From contig QNGE01000994.1 of NCBI GenBank assembly GCA_008508345.1, positions 1-64,000 on the forward strand: a stretch of 64,000 bases of DNA, given 5' to 3'. The position numbers were made by a program, and so were the translations under genes. Numbering within the stretch: position 1 is the first letter of the stretch; every line of letters starts with the position of its first letter. The notes under the pieces were generated by a model. It worked only from the letters and a program-made list of their open reading frames with translations. It ran no database searches and was not told the origin of the DNA. The stretch is from Paragonimus westermani (Eukaryota; Platyhelminthes; Trematoda; Plagiorchiida; Troglotrematidae). Of this stretch, positions 1-12,517 are shown piece after piece.

Positions 1-3000
1 AGCAGCGTAAGATTTTGTGTTAGGGAAGCTTTTATATTTCAAAAAGTGGGATAGCGTGGTGTTTTTGAAATGCCGGTGAGCAATTCTGTCAGAGGCGCAA
101 ATAATGGTCAAGATTAATCACATGTAAGACGTAAGTAGCACTACACTTAATGTAAGTGGATAACAATGTGTGAACTTATCAAAATCTTGCGAGCACTGTA
201 GAAGTGATTTCGCTTGCTGTGAGTCACCGACTGCACCATAGCAAGCTTTCGGGGTACGGCAGAATAACCGGTTGTTTGCTGAATGAAATTGTACAAATGT
301 GGGAGTTAAAAAATTCTCTCGATAGAACTGGGTGCTATTCAGTTCGCGTGACGAATAAGATATACGTGTTTTCTACTTCTCGTTTCGCCTGAGACGTCTG
401 GTAGTGTGGATATACGTCAGAAGCGGACAATCTTTATTTGGTCGTGTTAAGTCGTAGCGCCAAACAGTGAACATGATAATGTGTGGGTGGGTGGGCGAGA
501 GAGAATGACATCAACGCCAGCGCTGTAGGTTGTGCTGGGCATACCATCCGTGTCGAGCGCGTAAGGGCTAATCACAGTCATTTATCTGGGCCACTTCGTC
601 GTTTGGATTGTGGCGTAAAAGGTTTTTGACGCTGAACCACGTTGCGACGCCCACAACGACCTTTCAACGCAGTTACGAAAATGAGCATACACATGGTCGG
701 ATTAACAGGATGATTTTCAGACGTGTCAACCGCAAGCGTCAGGTCGGATGAACACCCATAACAACACCAACACCAGTATATTACAGAGTCCAGTATCGGA
801 CATTTGATTCCATCCGGTTGTCAGTTTTGAATGTTATCTGAATTGACTTAATTTCGGGAAGGAGACGATCTTGAGAGGAATTTGTGTGTCTGAAAGGTAT
901 GAGAGGCAAAGTACTATTAGCTGACAGACAAGAAAAGCTGTGGATGACTAAACTTTTTGTATATTGCGTTAGTTGTTGGGATTGGAAAATGTGAACTTAT
1001 GAAACCGGATAAGAACCTAGACGCCGTGCTGCTCTTGTGCGTGAGGTGCGGCACAGAAAAGATGGTATGCTTAAGAGCAAGCAAATATACCTTTTCAGAA
1101 GCCGTCCATGTCGCATGGTACATGGTCTTACTACCTTGTGTAAACCAACGTAATTATAGTATGGACCTCGAGATGGTGTAGGCTATCATGATGGTTAGTG
1201 ACTGGGTGTTCCCACCATTGGAGGAAAATTATGTGGTCAATCCTTTCAGGCGAACGTCATGTATACAGTTGTTTTCAGATCCATTTAGAACAGACAGTAT
1301 CGCCGGCGGATTTAAACACTTTGTATACCAACCAGTTAGTGCTTACTATTTTTCCCATGCATTGCTTTTTCAAATTCGTTATTCGGTATCTGAATCTCGA
1401 AACATTTTCATAATTTATCGGACTTTTTCCAGCATGGAGTCTATTACACTAATTTAATCAGTGGTACCATGCCCTACAGACTGAATAGCCAGCTGGGACA
1501 GAAACATAAACAAAAAATCAAATCACGATCCACATAATGAGTAAAATAACTATCTATCTTTTCTGTCAGTACAGACCTCCCGGTACCTCTAAATAAAAAT
1601 CATTTCGAAAGTATAAGGAATTCTTTTCAAAGCTAGTACAATTATAGTTGTTACACTCTCACTTGGTGTGACTGTCATTAAAGAACGTATGACAATGATC
1701 AACCGTCTCATGGGTTTACGAGAAATCAATGTAGACCTTGAAAGTTTTGAATACTTTCAGAATGTTTAGTTGCGTTACTGGTTGATGAATAGATTAACCA
1801 GCTGGAGGATATGCAAAGGACTATTTTCCTATATTTATGTTCTAGCTCCGTTTCTTCATCCTCTATGCACATCTCATATCTGCTTTCGCTGTTTCCGTAA
1901 ACTGTTGATCTGTATGCTGAGCTCTGGTTCGGTGCTTACCACACCTCATTTGGTTTTCCTTGACATGTAGATTCAATCGAACATCCTAAATCCACGCTCT
2001 GGGAAGTAGGACTTGACCCAACCGAATCCGTCAAAATCAATGAAAGCGATGTTAAGGTGAAGAAACTCACTTCAGCAAGAGGATGCCACATGATCATACC
2101 GGAACCGAGACTAGAGATCCGTCGTCAAGTGGATGTAGGAAAAATCTATTCGAAACCCTCCCCATAATATGCGAAAAACTGAATTATATGTCCACTCTAT
2201 CCTGTTTCCTCGGTTTCGATCTGGCACATTTTGGTGGCACGCTTGTAATTCTTATGCGAACGAACAAATTATAACGTGGTAACGCGGTGCTGTTCTAACC
2301 GTGCGTTCAAGCACACATCTGTCTTATCATTTGCTATGGCAACATAATCCAAAAACTAATGACGAAGTTTATTGTGTGAAGCTTGAAAGGTTTACAGTGC
2401 AGAAAGGGATAAGTCCACTTCGGATGTTCTGAACACAGGGACATGTAATAAAATTCCTGGAGTCATCTAAATTGAGAACGACACTGAAATGCCGTTAAGA
2501 TCCTCTCATGCAGTCGAAATGTCCATATCATGCACACACGCCGCGTTAAAACCCTCTTCCAATCTCACTCATCTCAATTAAGTGCTTCGAATTTTGCCTG
2601 GTTCCAGCAGCTAGTGATTTGAACATAATCTCTACCCAAAGTTGTGAATAAAACACAAAGACTAAAACATCTGAAAAGATAAGAGGCAATTTTACCAAGG
2701 TTTGACTGTAATGAGGCACCGTTTTTTGACCGGTTAGCGGCATCCGTTTTCGAATTAATCAGTCACAGTTACCGGAGCCCAAGGAATCTGAGAGCAGGCC
2801 TAGTCACACTTGGGTTTCGCTGTATCGTTTGCAGTTCCATCCACACGTCTCGTATTCAGTGTAAGGCTGAGGTCATCAGGTCAAGGAGCCAGTGAAAGGA
2901 AACGTTGTCAGTTCAGTTAGGCAATGCATGTTAACCAGATGATAGACTAGTAGGATAGTAAAACACTTAGTTCTCGTAAGAGCGACTCCAACGTTAAGAT

Positions 3001-3187
3001 GTATGCAAGAAAAATAGGTCAAAAACACAAGGCACGAGGGATTTTCGTGCAGTGTTTTCTGTAAGCGGTAGAAAAGAAAAACCGAAATGTGCCTTGGACT
3101 GTAAAATCAAACAAAACTGTCACTGACAATCGGGCAAGCTGATCATTGCTCACAAGCGAGAGTGGTTGAGTGTTCAAATTGAATAAT
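1..3187. other. Gene-poor sequence
   Basis: No frame here has recognisable protein motifs or a convincing pair of splice sites. The open frames are short (up to about 90 codons) and look like chance. I saw no tandem repeat. It may be intergenic or intronic. Confidence 0.6.
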
Positions 3188-3189
3188 TC

Positions 3190-3420
3190 GGCTGTGCCTA
3201 GTGTGAGGTCAATGGCAAAATGGTCAACGCGGTTGCCTCAAGATTGGAATGGCCGGAGTTCAAATCGCGGTCGTGGCAAGCATATGCACTACTGACGAGC
3301 TCTAATGAGAGCGAAACTCGAGTCTAGTGCTTCTTTTCGAAAGAGGCTGACTGGAAAGTCTATCTGAATGCGAACGCTGCGATCCAATATGAGTGATGTT
3401 CAACTATATAATTTTGTTCA
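3190..3420 (+). repeat. SINE-like element: tRNA-like head plus hammerhead ribozyme
   Basis: The left part resembles a tRNA-derived pol III promoter. TGGCAAAATGG at about 3212 fits an A box and GAGTTCAAATC at about 3256 fits a B box. A complete hammerhead ribozyme follows at 3286-3330. A tail then runs to about 3420 and shares spaced similarity with 61390-61475 (the words GAAAGAG, GCTG and GAATGCGAA in the same order). Schistosome Sm-alpha elements have this same order of pol III boxes and hammerhead, so I infer a related non-autonomous element. The outer limits are approximate because I found no clear target-site duplication. Confidence 0.65.
3286..3330 (+). ncRNA. Type I hammerhead self-cleaving ribozyme
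   Basis: All core positions are present. Stem I pairs GCACTA (3286-3291) with TAGTGC (3325-3330). CTGACGA is at 3292-3298. Stem II is GCTCT-AATG-AGAGC at 3299-3312, perfect with a four-base loop. GAAA is at 3313-3316. A very short stem III, CTC/GAG, is at 3317-3322, followed by TC at 3323-3324, which gives the expected cleavage site after C3324. The minimal stem III is typical of metazoan retroelement hammerheads, which often act as dimers. Cleavage itself is inferred. Confidence 0.88.
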
Positions 3421-6400
3421 GTTGCCAATAACTTAGCGAAAATAATTGTCCCCTACGATTGTTTTCTTTGATTCAACAAGAATTTTCTGAAGAAAGCAAA
3501 ATAATTATTTGTCAGAGGGTTGCCTTTGAATGAGGAGCCCCCAATTTACTGTCAAGTTGACGGAGATTTGGCTACTGGAAAAGCAAACGACGTATATAGT
3601 CGGTTGCAATCTTCTCATGTGAACAGACTGTTCGACTAACCCTTCTCGAACAGGTGTATTAGACAGGGCTTTTAACTTTGTTTGACTACTTCATTATTAT
3701 CATATCATATCAACACGCCTATTGTACTACTGGAGGTTGACCTCCGGTTCATCTTCCTGGGATCCGACCACGGTGACCAGTTTGCATCTAATCACAAATA
3801 GATCTATTTTCAGTTTTTACACGTGACTATTTCGATTCAGATAGACGTTGCTTCTGACAGCAGACCATAAAATAGCGCACTAATAAACAGATACAAATCT
3901 ACAAATGAGTGAATAAAAAGTAAGCACAACGGACAGTAATAAGAAAGACTGGGCCACTGATTACGACGCACTTCAACAGTCTGATAAGCCTCTCATATGT
4001 ATGGTCGGGGGGCACTCAGCACACCACGTGAAAATTTTTAGACATTTTTCGGCTGGGTTATCACGACTTTCATTGCTCGTAACCACACGACCGCTTTTCC
4101 ACCTCGCTGTTTCTTCCACCTGTGAACCATGCTCAGTGTGGCAAACTCCCCGGTGGTATTCAAAGTAGATGATACAGCCAGCGTAGATTTTGGACCTTAT
4201 AGAAGCATGCACTTTTCTTGGAAATGTCAAAATGAAATGTTGGAATGCTCACATATTCAGCCCGTGGAATAGAGGCTAACTGCTGAAGACAACATTGACC
4301 GAATTTTGATAAATTATTTGCATCATCCGCGCAAATAGACTCGACCTCTGATCCGTAGGACAAGTTTGATGGCACGCGTAAGTGGACTTTTCGCCAGGTC
4401 ACGAATGACGAAGACTGAAAAGTATACAGTGTGCCTCCGGTATCATCATAGACACCTAATCAGGAATACTAGAAACTGACGACACATTACCAAGGTTTGT
4501 ACACCTTCTACTTCGAGAGCCTCTGAACCTCCGTGTATTTCATTCAGAATATCATCTCTTAAGTAGTTCAACATAAAGAGGAATATCGGACACGCCTGTC
4601 GAATACTGCTTTTAGTGGAAGACGTCGGAAATAGCAGCTCTTCGCTCAGGATGAGTGCATACGAAGCCCAAACAAAACCCGCAAGTGCCGTCGACGCACC
4701 TGTACAGTGATGAATGCCGTAGAAGACAAACCGATGAACAGAATCAAATGACGCTTTTGATCAACGGATACGACTACCTGCCTCATGGTGAACATATATG
4801 ATCGAAACATCTGTGACCAAATCGGAAACCCACCTTTTATGTTCGTGTTAAGTTTTTACTTACAAAGTCATTTCATTATGGAACCCGTAAGTCAGTCGAA
4901 TGAGATGCAGACAAGTAAATACAGTAATGGCTGCCAAATGTACTGGCACTCCGTTTGAAAATCTCTGTGACTGTCGGTGGAGGTCAAACACAAGGCACTT
5001 CGTCAGTCTCTCATATGAAGTAAAGGAGTAAAATCAGGTCGACTTCCGTTCAACCATTCCCCAAGATGGCATCGCAAACCGTAATACTTCACCCCTTAGT
5101 TAACTGAGTTGCTTCAGGTCGATGTCTTTGCTTCCCAAAGTATTCCATCCATCCGCACCATTGCATCACTAGGGTGAAAGTTGTGGATCGTATGCTTCCT
5201 GTGTAGTATCTTGAATTTCCGCCGTATTTGCAGCGCCTGCGTGAAAGAATCTTCTTTGCAGCGGGTTTGACCAACCTTTGAGAATTGTGTAAAACGGTAG
5301 TTCAGGTCACGCTACTACTGCGACCTGAGTATTTTGATAACACCTCACATACAAGCGGAGTACGGCACGCAAATTCTTAGCCGCTTTTTCATCGTTGCTC
5401 ACGTTGTTTGATCGCTTTGAGAAGGGATGCTGCAATGTTCCGTCACTTTCGTTTGTTAGCTCTCTATTAAGCACACCACTTAAGTCGTAGTTTTTGATTT
5501 CAGTCAATCTACTCGGCGATATTTTTGGTAACGAAGTGATAGTAGGGAATTTAGTCAACACTAAGTGGGCGCCACCCACATATTACGACAGCGCTCACAG
5601 ACTGAAGCAGTTAACAGCACACGAGAGTTGTAACCATAAGTAAGCAGTGTTCGACAGGTATTCTACAAGTTCACGTTAAAATAATTACTACTCATTCGTG
5701 TGGTTATTTGCAGCCAGTGGATCCCACTCGGAACGTTGAAATTTAAGTAACCCATGTGCAGTTCTTACCCACCCCTTGTGGCTCTTGAATCAGAACGTAA
5801 CCCACAGCTTACTAATCGAACAACATCGTTGTGCTCGTATTTAGCACATCAGGACAAGTTCGTATGACCTAGAGTCGGAGAGATCGATTGACTCGCAATA
5901 CAACGGTTACACAAACTTGATGTGAGATCGATGAGCAAAGTTGACAACACACACAGATGACGTTACGTGGTAAAGAACGAAGGTGGTCCTTATCGACCAG
6001 TTCATAAGATGTGTTGGCACTCGATTGAAGATGGAATGAAAATAGGTTACATCAGTTCTAGCGTGGTGTACAAGTCTAAAGAGCTAGACCTGGGGAGTAA
6101 CCGTAGTGACCCCTTGAATAGTAGCTGATAGGACCGACCAACAATGGTTCAATCGGAGATGCAAACATTCTTGGGCACAGGACATTCTGGACCAGCAAAC
6201 AAAGATGGTTCAAAAAACAGTGTAAAGGAGGTGAGCTAGCCACTTTGAAAAAAACGTTTTTACTAAAAGTTTGAACATTGTTTCTCTCTTCGAATATCGC
6301 CTGGCTGGCGTAGCATTTTGTGCACCGAAATGGGTAAGAAAAAAGAGATCAGAAACACCGTGTACATTTAGGCTATGGGTAATTTACTAGGAAGCAAGTC

Positions 6401-7713
6401 AAGCTACGTACATAGCGCATTACCGATATGTGGGTTAACTTTTAACATTGTGGAATAGGTTCGAGTAACATCGATGAGATAATTTCAACAAACGTGAAGG
6501 AGAACTTGGGCTAGCTGCGGAATGAGCAAGGAAGCTGCTTTGTATTTATTTGATGAAAGGATTCATGAGGTGAAAACGTGATCCCTCCATAGGGTAATCA
6601 ACCCAAATTATGGTCAGGAATGCAGTCCGGGATCATAGTTAATGGGCGGTCTCTCTGGGGTCCAATTATAATGGGAATGGACTAAAGCGGTTTTCTGTCT
6701 CGAGAACGTTAAACCAATCAGAGCTGAAGCAGATATTGGTACAAGGGGAACTTTGGCCAGATGGCACCACCGAAACAAAAGCGACAGTCAGTTACTGCAT
6801 CGGATCTGCTCTTAAGACTGAGTGATTCGAACGGGATGGTTGAACGCGTGTCGGATTTAATTAACCGAATCATTTAAGTCAATGTCAATACGCGTAATGG
6901 CGAACAGATCGATCAAACCGTGACTCCTTTGTCGTTCATTAACAGTCCATAATATAAGCACAGTTATTTCTTCATAGAAGGGTAATTTTTCCAATAAACC
7001 GAGGTTGTGTAATGTCACCCACATCATCCTTTTGACCCGAAAAACGTACTGGACTCTGATCTTCTACAGATGCTTTACAAGTCCTTTTAGAGAAGTGTTC
7101 CTAATTGAGGGGACTTGTGCCAGACTGAAGCCTATCTAGTTAAATGAAGAGATGAGCCGTCTAAACTGCAAGCGCGCAGCAACATAATGCATGTAAAACA
7201 CGATGTTTATAAATTGTAGACTGTATCGCCATCGATTGGTCTGATAGAGTATTCTGAGACAAAACCAGCTCCAGTCACTCCTTGGCCATGTAGCGCTTTT
7301 CCAGTTCCTCATACGGCGGTAAAAGATGCGGTCAGCTTAGATAGCGTTTATAAAAATGATTAAAAACAACGTCCAGACTCTCGTATTTCATAGGTTTTCA
7401 GCAGTGTAAACTGCTTAATAAACTCCAGTTTCGAAAGCCGGTGATCTCGAACGTCATAAGTAAACACAACATTTTGTTCGTCTGCATGACAGCCTAGGTA
7501 ATTTAGAGAGAATCGACCACAAGTAGTAAATTTGTGGTTTTCCTAAGCTGTAGTTTCACCAATCTCTACTAACAGCCAACATAACCAGCACGAAGATATT
7601 AATCCCTAGTAAAAAACACTTTGACCCATCTAGTTCGCTCTCCCAGACAACCCACAAAGCAATAATGCAAACTTGCGAGCTTGTGTAGCGGTTGGTAATT
7701 ACCATTCTCGTCT
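3421..7713. other. Gene-poor sequence
   Basis: Several short frames occur, such as 80 codons at 4160-4402 and 90 codons at 5307-5579, both minus strand. None shows a known motif, a codon pattern I trust, or flanking splice sites that link to a neighbour. I see no other structure. Confidence 0.5.
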
Positions 7714-9020
7714 TTGAAATCGAAAGGACCAGATGGTGTTCAAATTGTCACTACTGAAAGGGTTGTATTAGTAGTAATAGCAGCAGTTGGTGAAGTTTTT
7801 CTGGAAACTCGACAGTTGCCTACAAGACGAATCGCGGTCACGCAAGCAACTCCAACGAGTCCTGGTCCGAACTATTATCGGCTCATCCACACAATGATGA
7901 ATCCTTATCTTGCACGATTCCGTTTTCTGACTAGTTCATGGTGGACTCTACCAGTGACGTAGAAGCAGCTCACATCTTGAAGTGTATGGAAAACTACGCT
8001 CCAGGCTTGGACAAGTTAAAGCCCACACAATTGTAACGCATGAAAGCTGATGCCCTGGCTGAACATTTCTACCCGATCTTGTTGGCTGATGGTTGCCCAG
8101 TTCACCTGTACCGCTTTAGAGTGAATAACCCGTTTTCTGGCAGAAATCTGAGACTTATTACCGTCGGTACGTTGTGTCCACAAAACATAGGGTGATTACT
8201 GAAACGTGCACTTGGAAACGCCTACCATCAAGTTTGAAGTTCTACACGACGATGGGTGCATTACTATGACTTCACTACTTCATGCGCTGCTTTGAAACTC
8301 AAGCTTAACATATTCTAGCCTATCAGCAGCTCTTACTGACGTATCCGAGGTGATTGATTGTATTCCTCGTAACCTGATTATCAAATCAGAGATGGAGCTT
8401 GGTTATCAGTTCCAGGACACGATGATCAGCGATGTCCCCTACGCCGATGGTCTGATCTTTTTAGTAGACAAACTGACACAGCCAACGTTCTGAAGGTATC
8501 TGAAACTTGGACCAGCACTCAGAAGACCAAGCTCACGGCTGTTTGCCATGACCATAGGCACAGCGCGACAGTTATCGATGACAAATCTGTTCATTTCTGC
8601 TGGCCACGGTTCACTCACTGATAAGTTGACTCATTTGGAAAAGTAAAGCTTTCATCACTCACCGACTGCAGCTTTGCACAATACTGGATTAAATTATTAA
8701 ATCACCTCTGGGTCTACATCAGCACGTATACCTACTGAAACGGCATCTGATTTCAGAAAGCAATCACTCGCCATTTCTGAACCCAGTCCACTGCAACACG
8801 CTGAACGATATAGATTGTGCAAGCCATCAATTTATTCGGCAGAGGTTCCGCCTTCCAAAAGACACGCCAGCCAGTTATATCTCTAAGCTGATTTACCTAG
8901 GCGATCTGGAACTTCTGAGTTCATCTACCACCTTTCCCACGCAGCGCAAATCACGAGAGAACAGTCTACACTCCAATCGATGTCCAACCCCGAGGAACGT
9001 GGACAAAGACTAATAATTCG
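7714..9020 (+). pseudogene. Unidentified decayed coding-like stretch
   Basis: This is somewhat richer in GC than its surroundings. Protein-like runs appear in shifting plus-strand frames and are broken by stops. One runs from 7935 and includes residues MKADALAEHFYPILL and CPVHLYRFRV. Another, at about 8330-8490, includes CIPRNLIIKSEMELGY and PYADGLIF. The frame changes and stops suggest an old broken gene or transposon. I recognise no family, and chance openness is not excluded. Confidence 0.25.
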
Positions 9021-11130
9021 GCCCCATCATAATGTCCACTAACCTCCCGGTTAGTGTTCCAGGTGCTCTGATGATTACCAAGAAAGAGGCTGGATTAGAG
9101 AGATGTAGGCAAACCCCTGGCCCATCACATCTGGACTGTTTCGAGACTTTGAGCGTCGGATTATTCGTGATTTACTTATGCTGATTCACGATCAGTTGAA
9201 CGGTGAATACAAAACTCTTGATTGGGGAGAAAATACAGATATGCACGAAAAAATCAGCACATGTTGTGCAAATGTCAGTAGCCATATCTATGGATGAATC
9301 CTGGAAACCAACTCAAAATTCCATATCGAGCAGGACTGTTATTACGAAATAGTTTGAAAACGGATCGAATTGAAATAGATGTCACTCAAGAGTGGAGCAA
9401 ATTATCAACGAGGTAATCGTAATTGTTTTTCAGTGGCTCGTGCGAATGCGTGAAACAAATGGCAAACTACTTGGTATTGTGAATGTTAGTTGTGTAAAAG
9501 CAACTAACCTTTTCAGTGTGCTAAACTCGCAAGAGTTTAAAACACCTGATGGTTGGTTTGGTTGCTGAAGGCTCTATGTGAGTTGAATCGGTATAAAGTG
9601 ATCCTAATCATTCATATTAATTTCATGTGAATCTGTAGAGACATGAGAAACATTCTGCAGGATTTGTTGTTGACAGTTAATTATGGTGGGTGATTAGGTG
9701 AGAGATCAGGTTGTCCAAACAATCGGTGGAATATCTTAACCCGGCTGGGATATGTTCGAAGCCCACTTTGAATAGATCACGCACTGCACTAGAGAGATTG
9801 GATTAGGCAACACCAAACAAAATCGACCCATCGGGCGAAAGAGACAGAAAAAGTCAACTAAGTGCACGAAGCTAGGTAGAAGTGGACAGGACGTTCAAAT
9901 AAAAACCCTGTATTGTTTATTGGAATTCCGGTCCATAAAAGTGAGCCCACGAATGATATGGGAACATGAAAAGTGGATAACAAGAATCTTTCTTTATTGA
10001 GTGACTTTCGCGGCATTATGCGTAGCATGCAGCTTGGATTAAAACGAACGGTGATGAAATCACACTATACTTTGAAGTTTGCCGGATATATCATTGGAAA
10101 AGAACCTTTCACAAACATTGGGATCAAGAGGTAATAATAGTGATGTTTTGTAACATGACCGGAGGGAAGTTCCGACCTCCGTTGCGAGGATGTACCAAAA
10201 TCCATGTTGGTTTCATGATCCCGATATTAACCATACTTCGTGCTTGCATAACCATTCCCAGGATGTTTTGATAACTCATCCAATAAATGCTATTTGATGA
10301 TCATTGTTAATCGATAAACTGGAGTTACAGTGTCATCCAACCGTGCTAGTTTTGGGTTTTACATCACTTCCCGCCTCTCAACAGTAGGCAAATGTTTTCT
10401 CCCCAATTCCCACCTCTGTTCTACCACTTACTAACCAAGGCCCTTTTTCTATGCTTAATAATTAAACAGCATGGCCCAGAGCTAAAACACGTGGCAGAAT
10501 TGAAGATTAGTTTTCATACTTAACTGGCTCTCATGACAACCCTGGTTGACGACAAATGGTCTGGCTTAACAGTCAGGATCGTCCGATGTAGAATAGCTGG
10601 AAACAGACTGTTCACCAAACTACGTTTTGCTCCTAAGCATGAAATTAACAACGAGGATGAATAAGAAAATCAGGCAATGAAGGTTGCCGACTGTGGGTTT
10701 TCTAATCTTAACACAATCACTGTTGAAAGTTCTGAGTTTTGGTTGATTCTGGCTCATGGGAGGTTGCGTCCGCACTAACTTTTGTGAATGAAGGGGTCAG
10801 CGTTGGGTAATCGGGTGCTAGTGGCTCAGGTAACGATAAGCATTCAGAATCATCATTTTAGACCGTTGTCTTACTATTCGATAGGCAATCCAAAAACATC
10901 GGTCCAGGTGACAAAATGGTTCGAACAAAAATATATGTGCACATGAAACCGCATTACTCACACTATTGGTAACCAGAAGTTATGGATATCTGTGGTCTTC
11001 TCGGGCAAACCTCGCACTTATCGATTATCGGTAACTTGTCTATGGTTCATCTAGTTATCCAATTATTTGGGTAACCATAAAGTCAGAATGAGCTGTTTGT
11101 AAACACACAGGGGTAGGCAAGTTTACTTAC
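9021..11130. other. Gene-poor sequence
   Basis: No motif, RNA gene or repeat could be supported here. It may include intron or flank of the minus-strand exons that start at 11131. Confidence 0.5.
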
Positions 11131-11337
11131 TTGATAGCGCCTTGAGGAACAACAGAAATTATTCCCCAGTATCGTTGGATAACAACCTGCATATGAAGGT
11201 TGCAACACATGAGGAATCAGAGTGCAGGTGGACAAGCATTCCACGCCATACGTCGTACGCACTGGCTCTTTAGACAGCTCTAACCAATTCTGGTTTGAGA
11301 ATGGACCCTTTCCCAAACACCTGGATAGCACCCGACC
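11131..11337 (-). CDS. Coding exon, possible WSC-like cysteine domain
   Basis: A 69-codon exon, phase 0 at both ends. A pyrimidine-rich acceptor (..ctctag) lies just above 11337 and a GTAAGT donor just below 11131. The peptide is cysteine-rich: GVECLSTCTLI, then PSYAGCYPT and NNFCCSS. The spacing of a CxxxC, a YAG and a later CC recalls WSC carbohydrate-binding domains, which occur in polycystin-1-like and other surface proteins, but the match is by eye and partial. Its phase fits the exon at 12351-12517, so the two probably belong to one minus-strand gene whose other exons I could not find. Confidence 0.45.
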
Positions 11338-12350
11338 CTAGAGTAGAGCAGTTTTTCAATTTTTTTTAAGGGCGCGACGGTTCATGAACTTCATCGAAAT
11401 TAGTTTGTGTAGCTGCATAGGACAACATAGACACAATGATGACAGTTGTAAGTTAGACAGAGGACCGACAGTTTGGTGATAAATTTCGCCCCCTTCTTCC
11501 ATAGTTCGAAGACAGCAAAGCTTAAAGTGTTCAGAAATTAGTTCTGATTTATGCTTACAAAAACCGCTTTCACTACCTGATTGTTCTTAAACAATTTTTA
11601 ATGCGACGAACCATAGAATACAATTAATTATGTTCCTTTTAGTTACTCTTTCAAGGTCTGCCTAAAATGGTCAGACATGAGGAGGAAATTGCTCATCGAT
11701 CAACACAGTTAGCTGGTCTCAGCGCAGTGTCGGGGTGACAAAATAGACCAGTACTAATTTACCCCGACAATCCCTGTTCATTGTCGAAAGGACCAAAAAC
11801 ATTCGCATAGAACAAAGCATGCAACGCTGGTTGTTCGGGTTCATACCCCATTCAAATGAAATGAGAAACCTCTACGTTTCATATGCAGTTGAACACATAA
11901 GGAGAATGAGATAAGCCATGCGTAAACGTTTGATGGCAGACGCAATCAGTAAACGTCTATCGATCAAGTAAAATGCGTGCCACAACGAACAAAATTTACT
12001 TTTAATAGCTAAATCTATTGCATAAACCGAGAAGTACACAGAAACCCAGGGATCTGAACTAGCCACCGTATTTTTGTCCTTAGTTCACTTTGACACCGTG
12101 AACACGGTCTGCAGCTTCAGTCACACTCCGTGTCCAAAATCTGCAACGGAATAACACAGAATTCATGACGAAAATATGGACATGGCAGATTTTTGGTATT
12201 CGCACTGGATAGATTCTATCTATCGCTCTTTGAACTAACTCAGAGAAAGTACTGTATGTGTATGGAGCGTTGACTGTTTTGAAGCTGTCCACTGCAATCA
12301 ATCACCACGTGTAACAGTAGTTTTTTTCTCAGACGATATTTCGTCATTAC

Positions 12351-12517
12351 CTGTTTCTCGTTCTGCTTTACGTATGTTCCACATGAAGACAGCGAAACAT
12401 TCATCGTTTTACTAGAGTCCAGAAAAGTCTTCAAGCCCAGTCGCTCCAGTATGCTTATTTGTTCACTCGAGCAATCCGTTAGCCTCCTATTTTCAAACCG
12501 TGGGGAACCTCGTTGGT
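12351..12517 (-). CDS. Coding exon upstream of the WSC-like exon
   Basis: A 167-nt exon (phase 1 to 0). The acceptor is ..actgtag above 12517 and the donor GTAATG lies below 12351. The peptide contains RLTDCSSEQISILERLGLKT and ends in KQNEKQ. No family is recognised. Its phase-0 end joins in frame to the exon at 11131-11337 across an intron of about 1.0 kb. A further open frame at about 12080-12290 (minus) has an acceptor but could not be fitted into the same chain. Confidence 0.4.
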
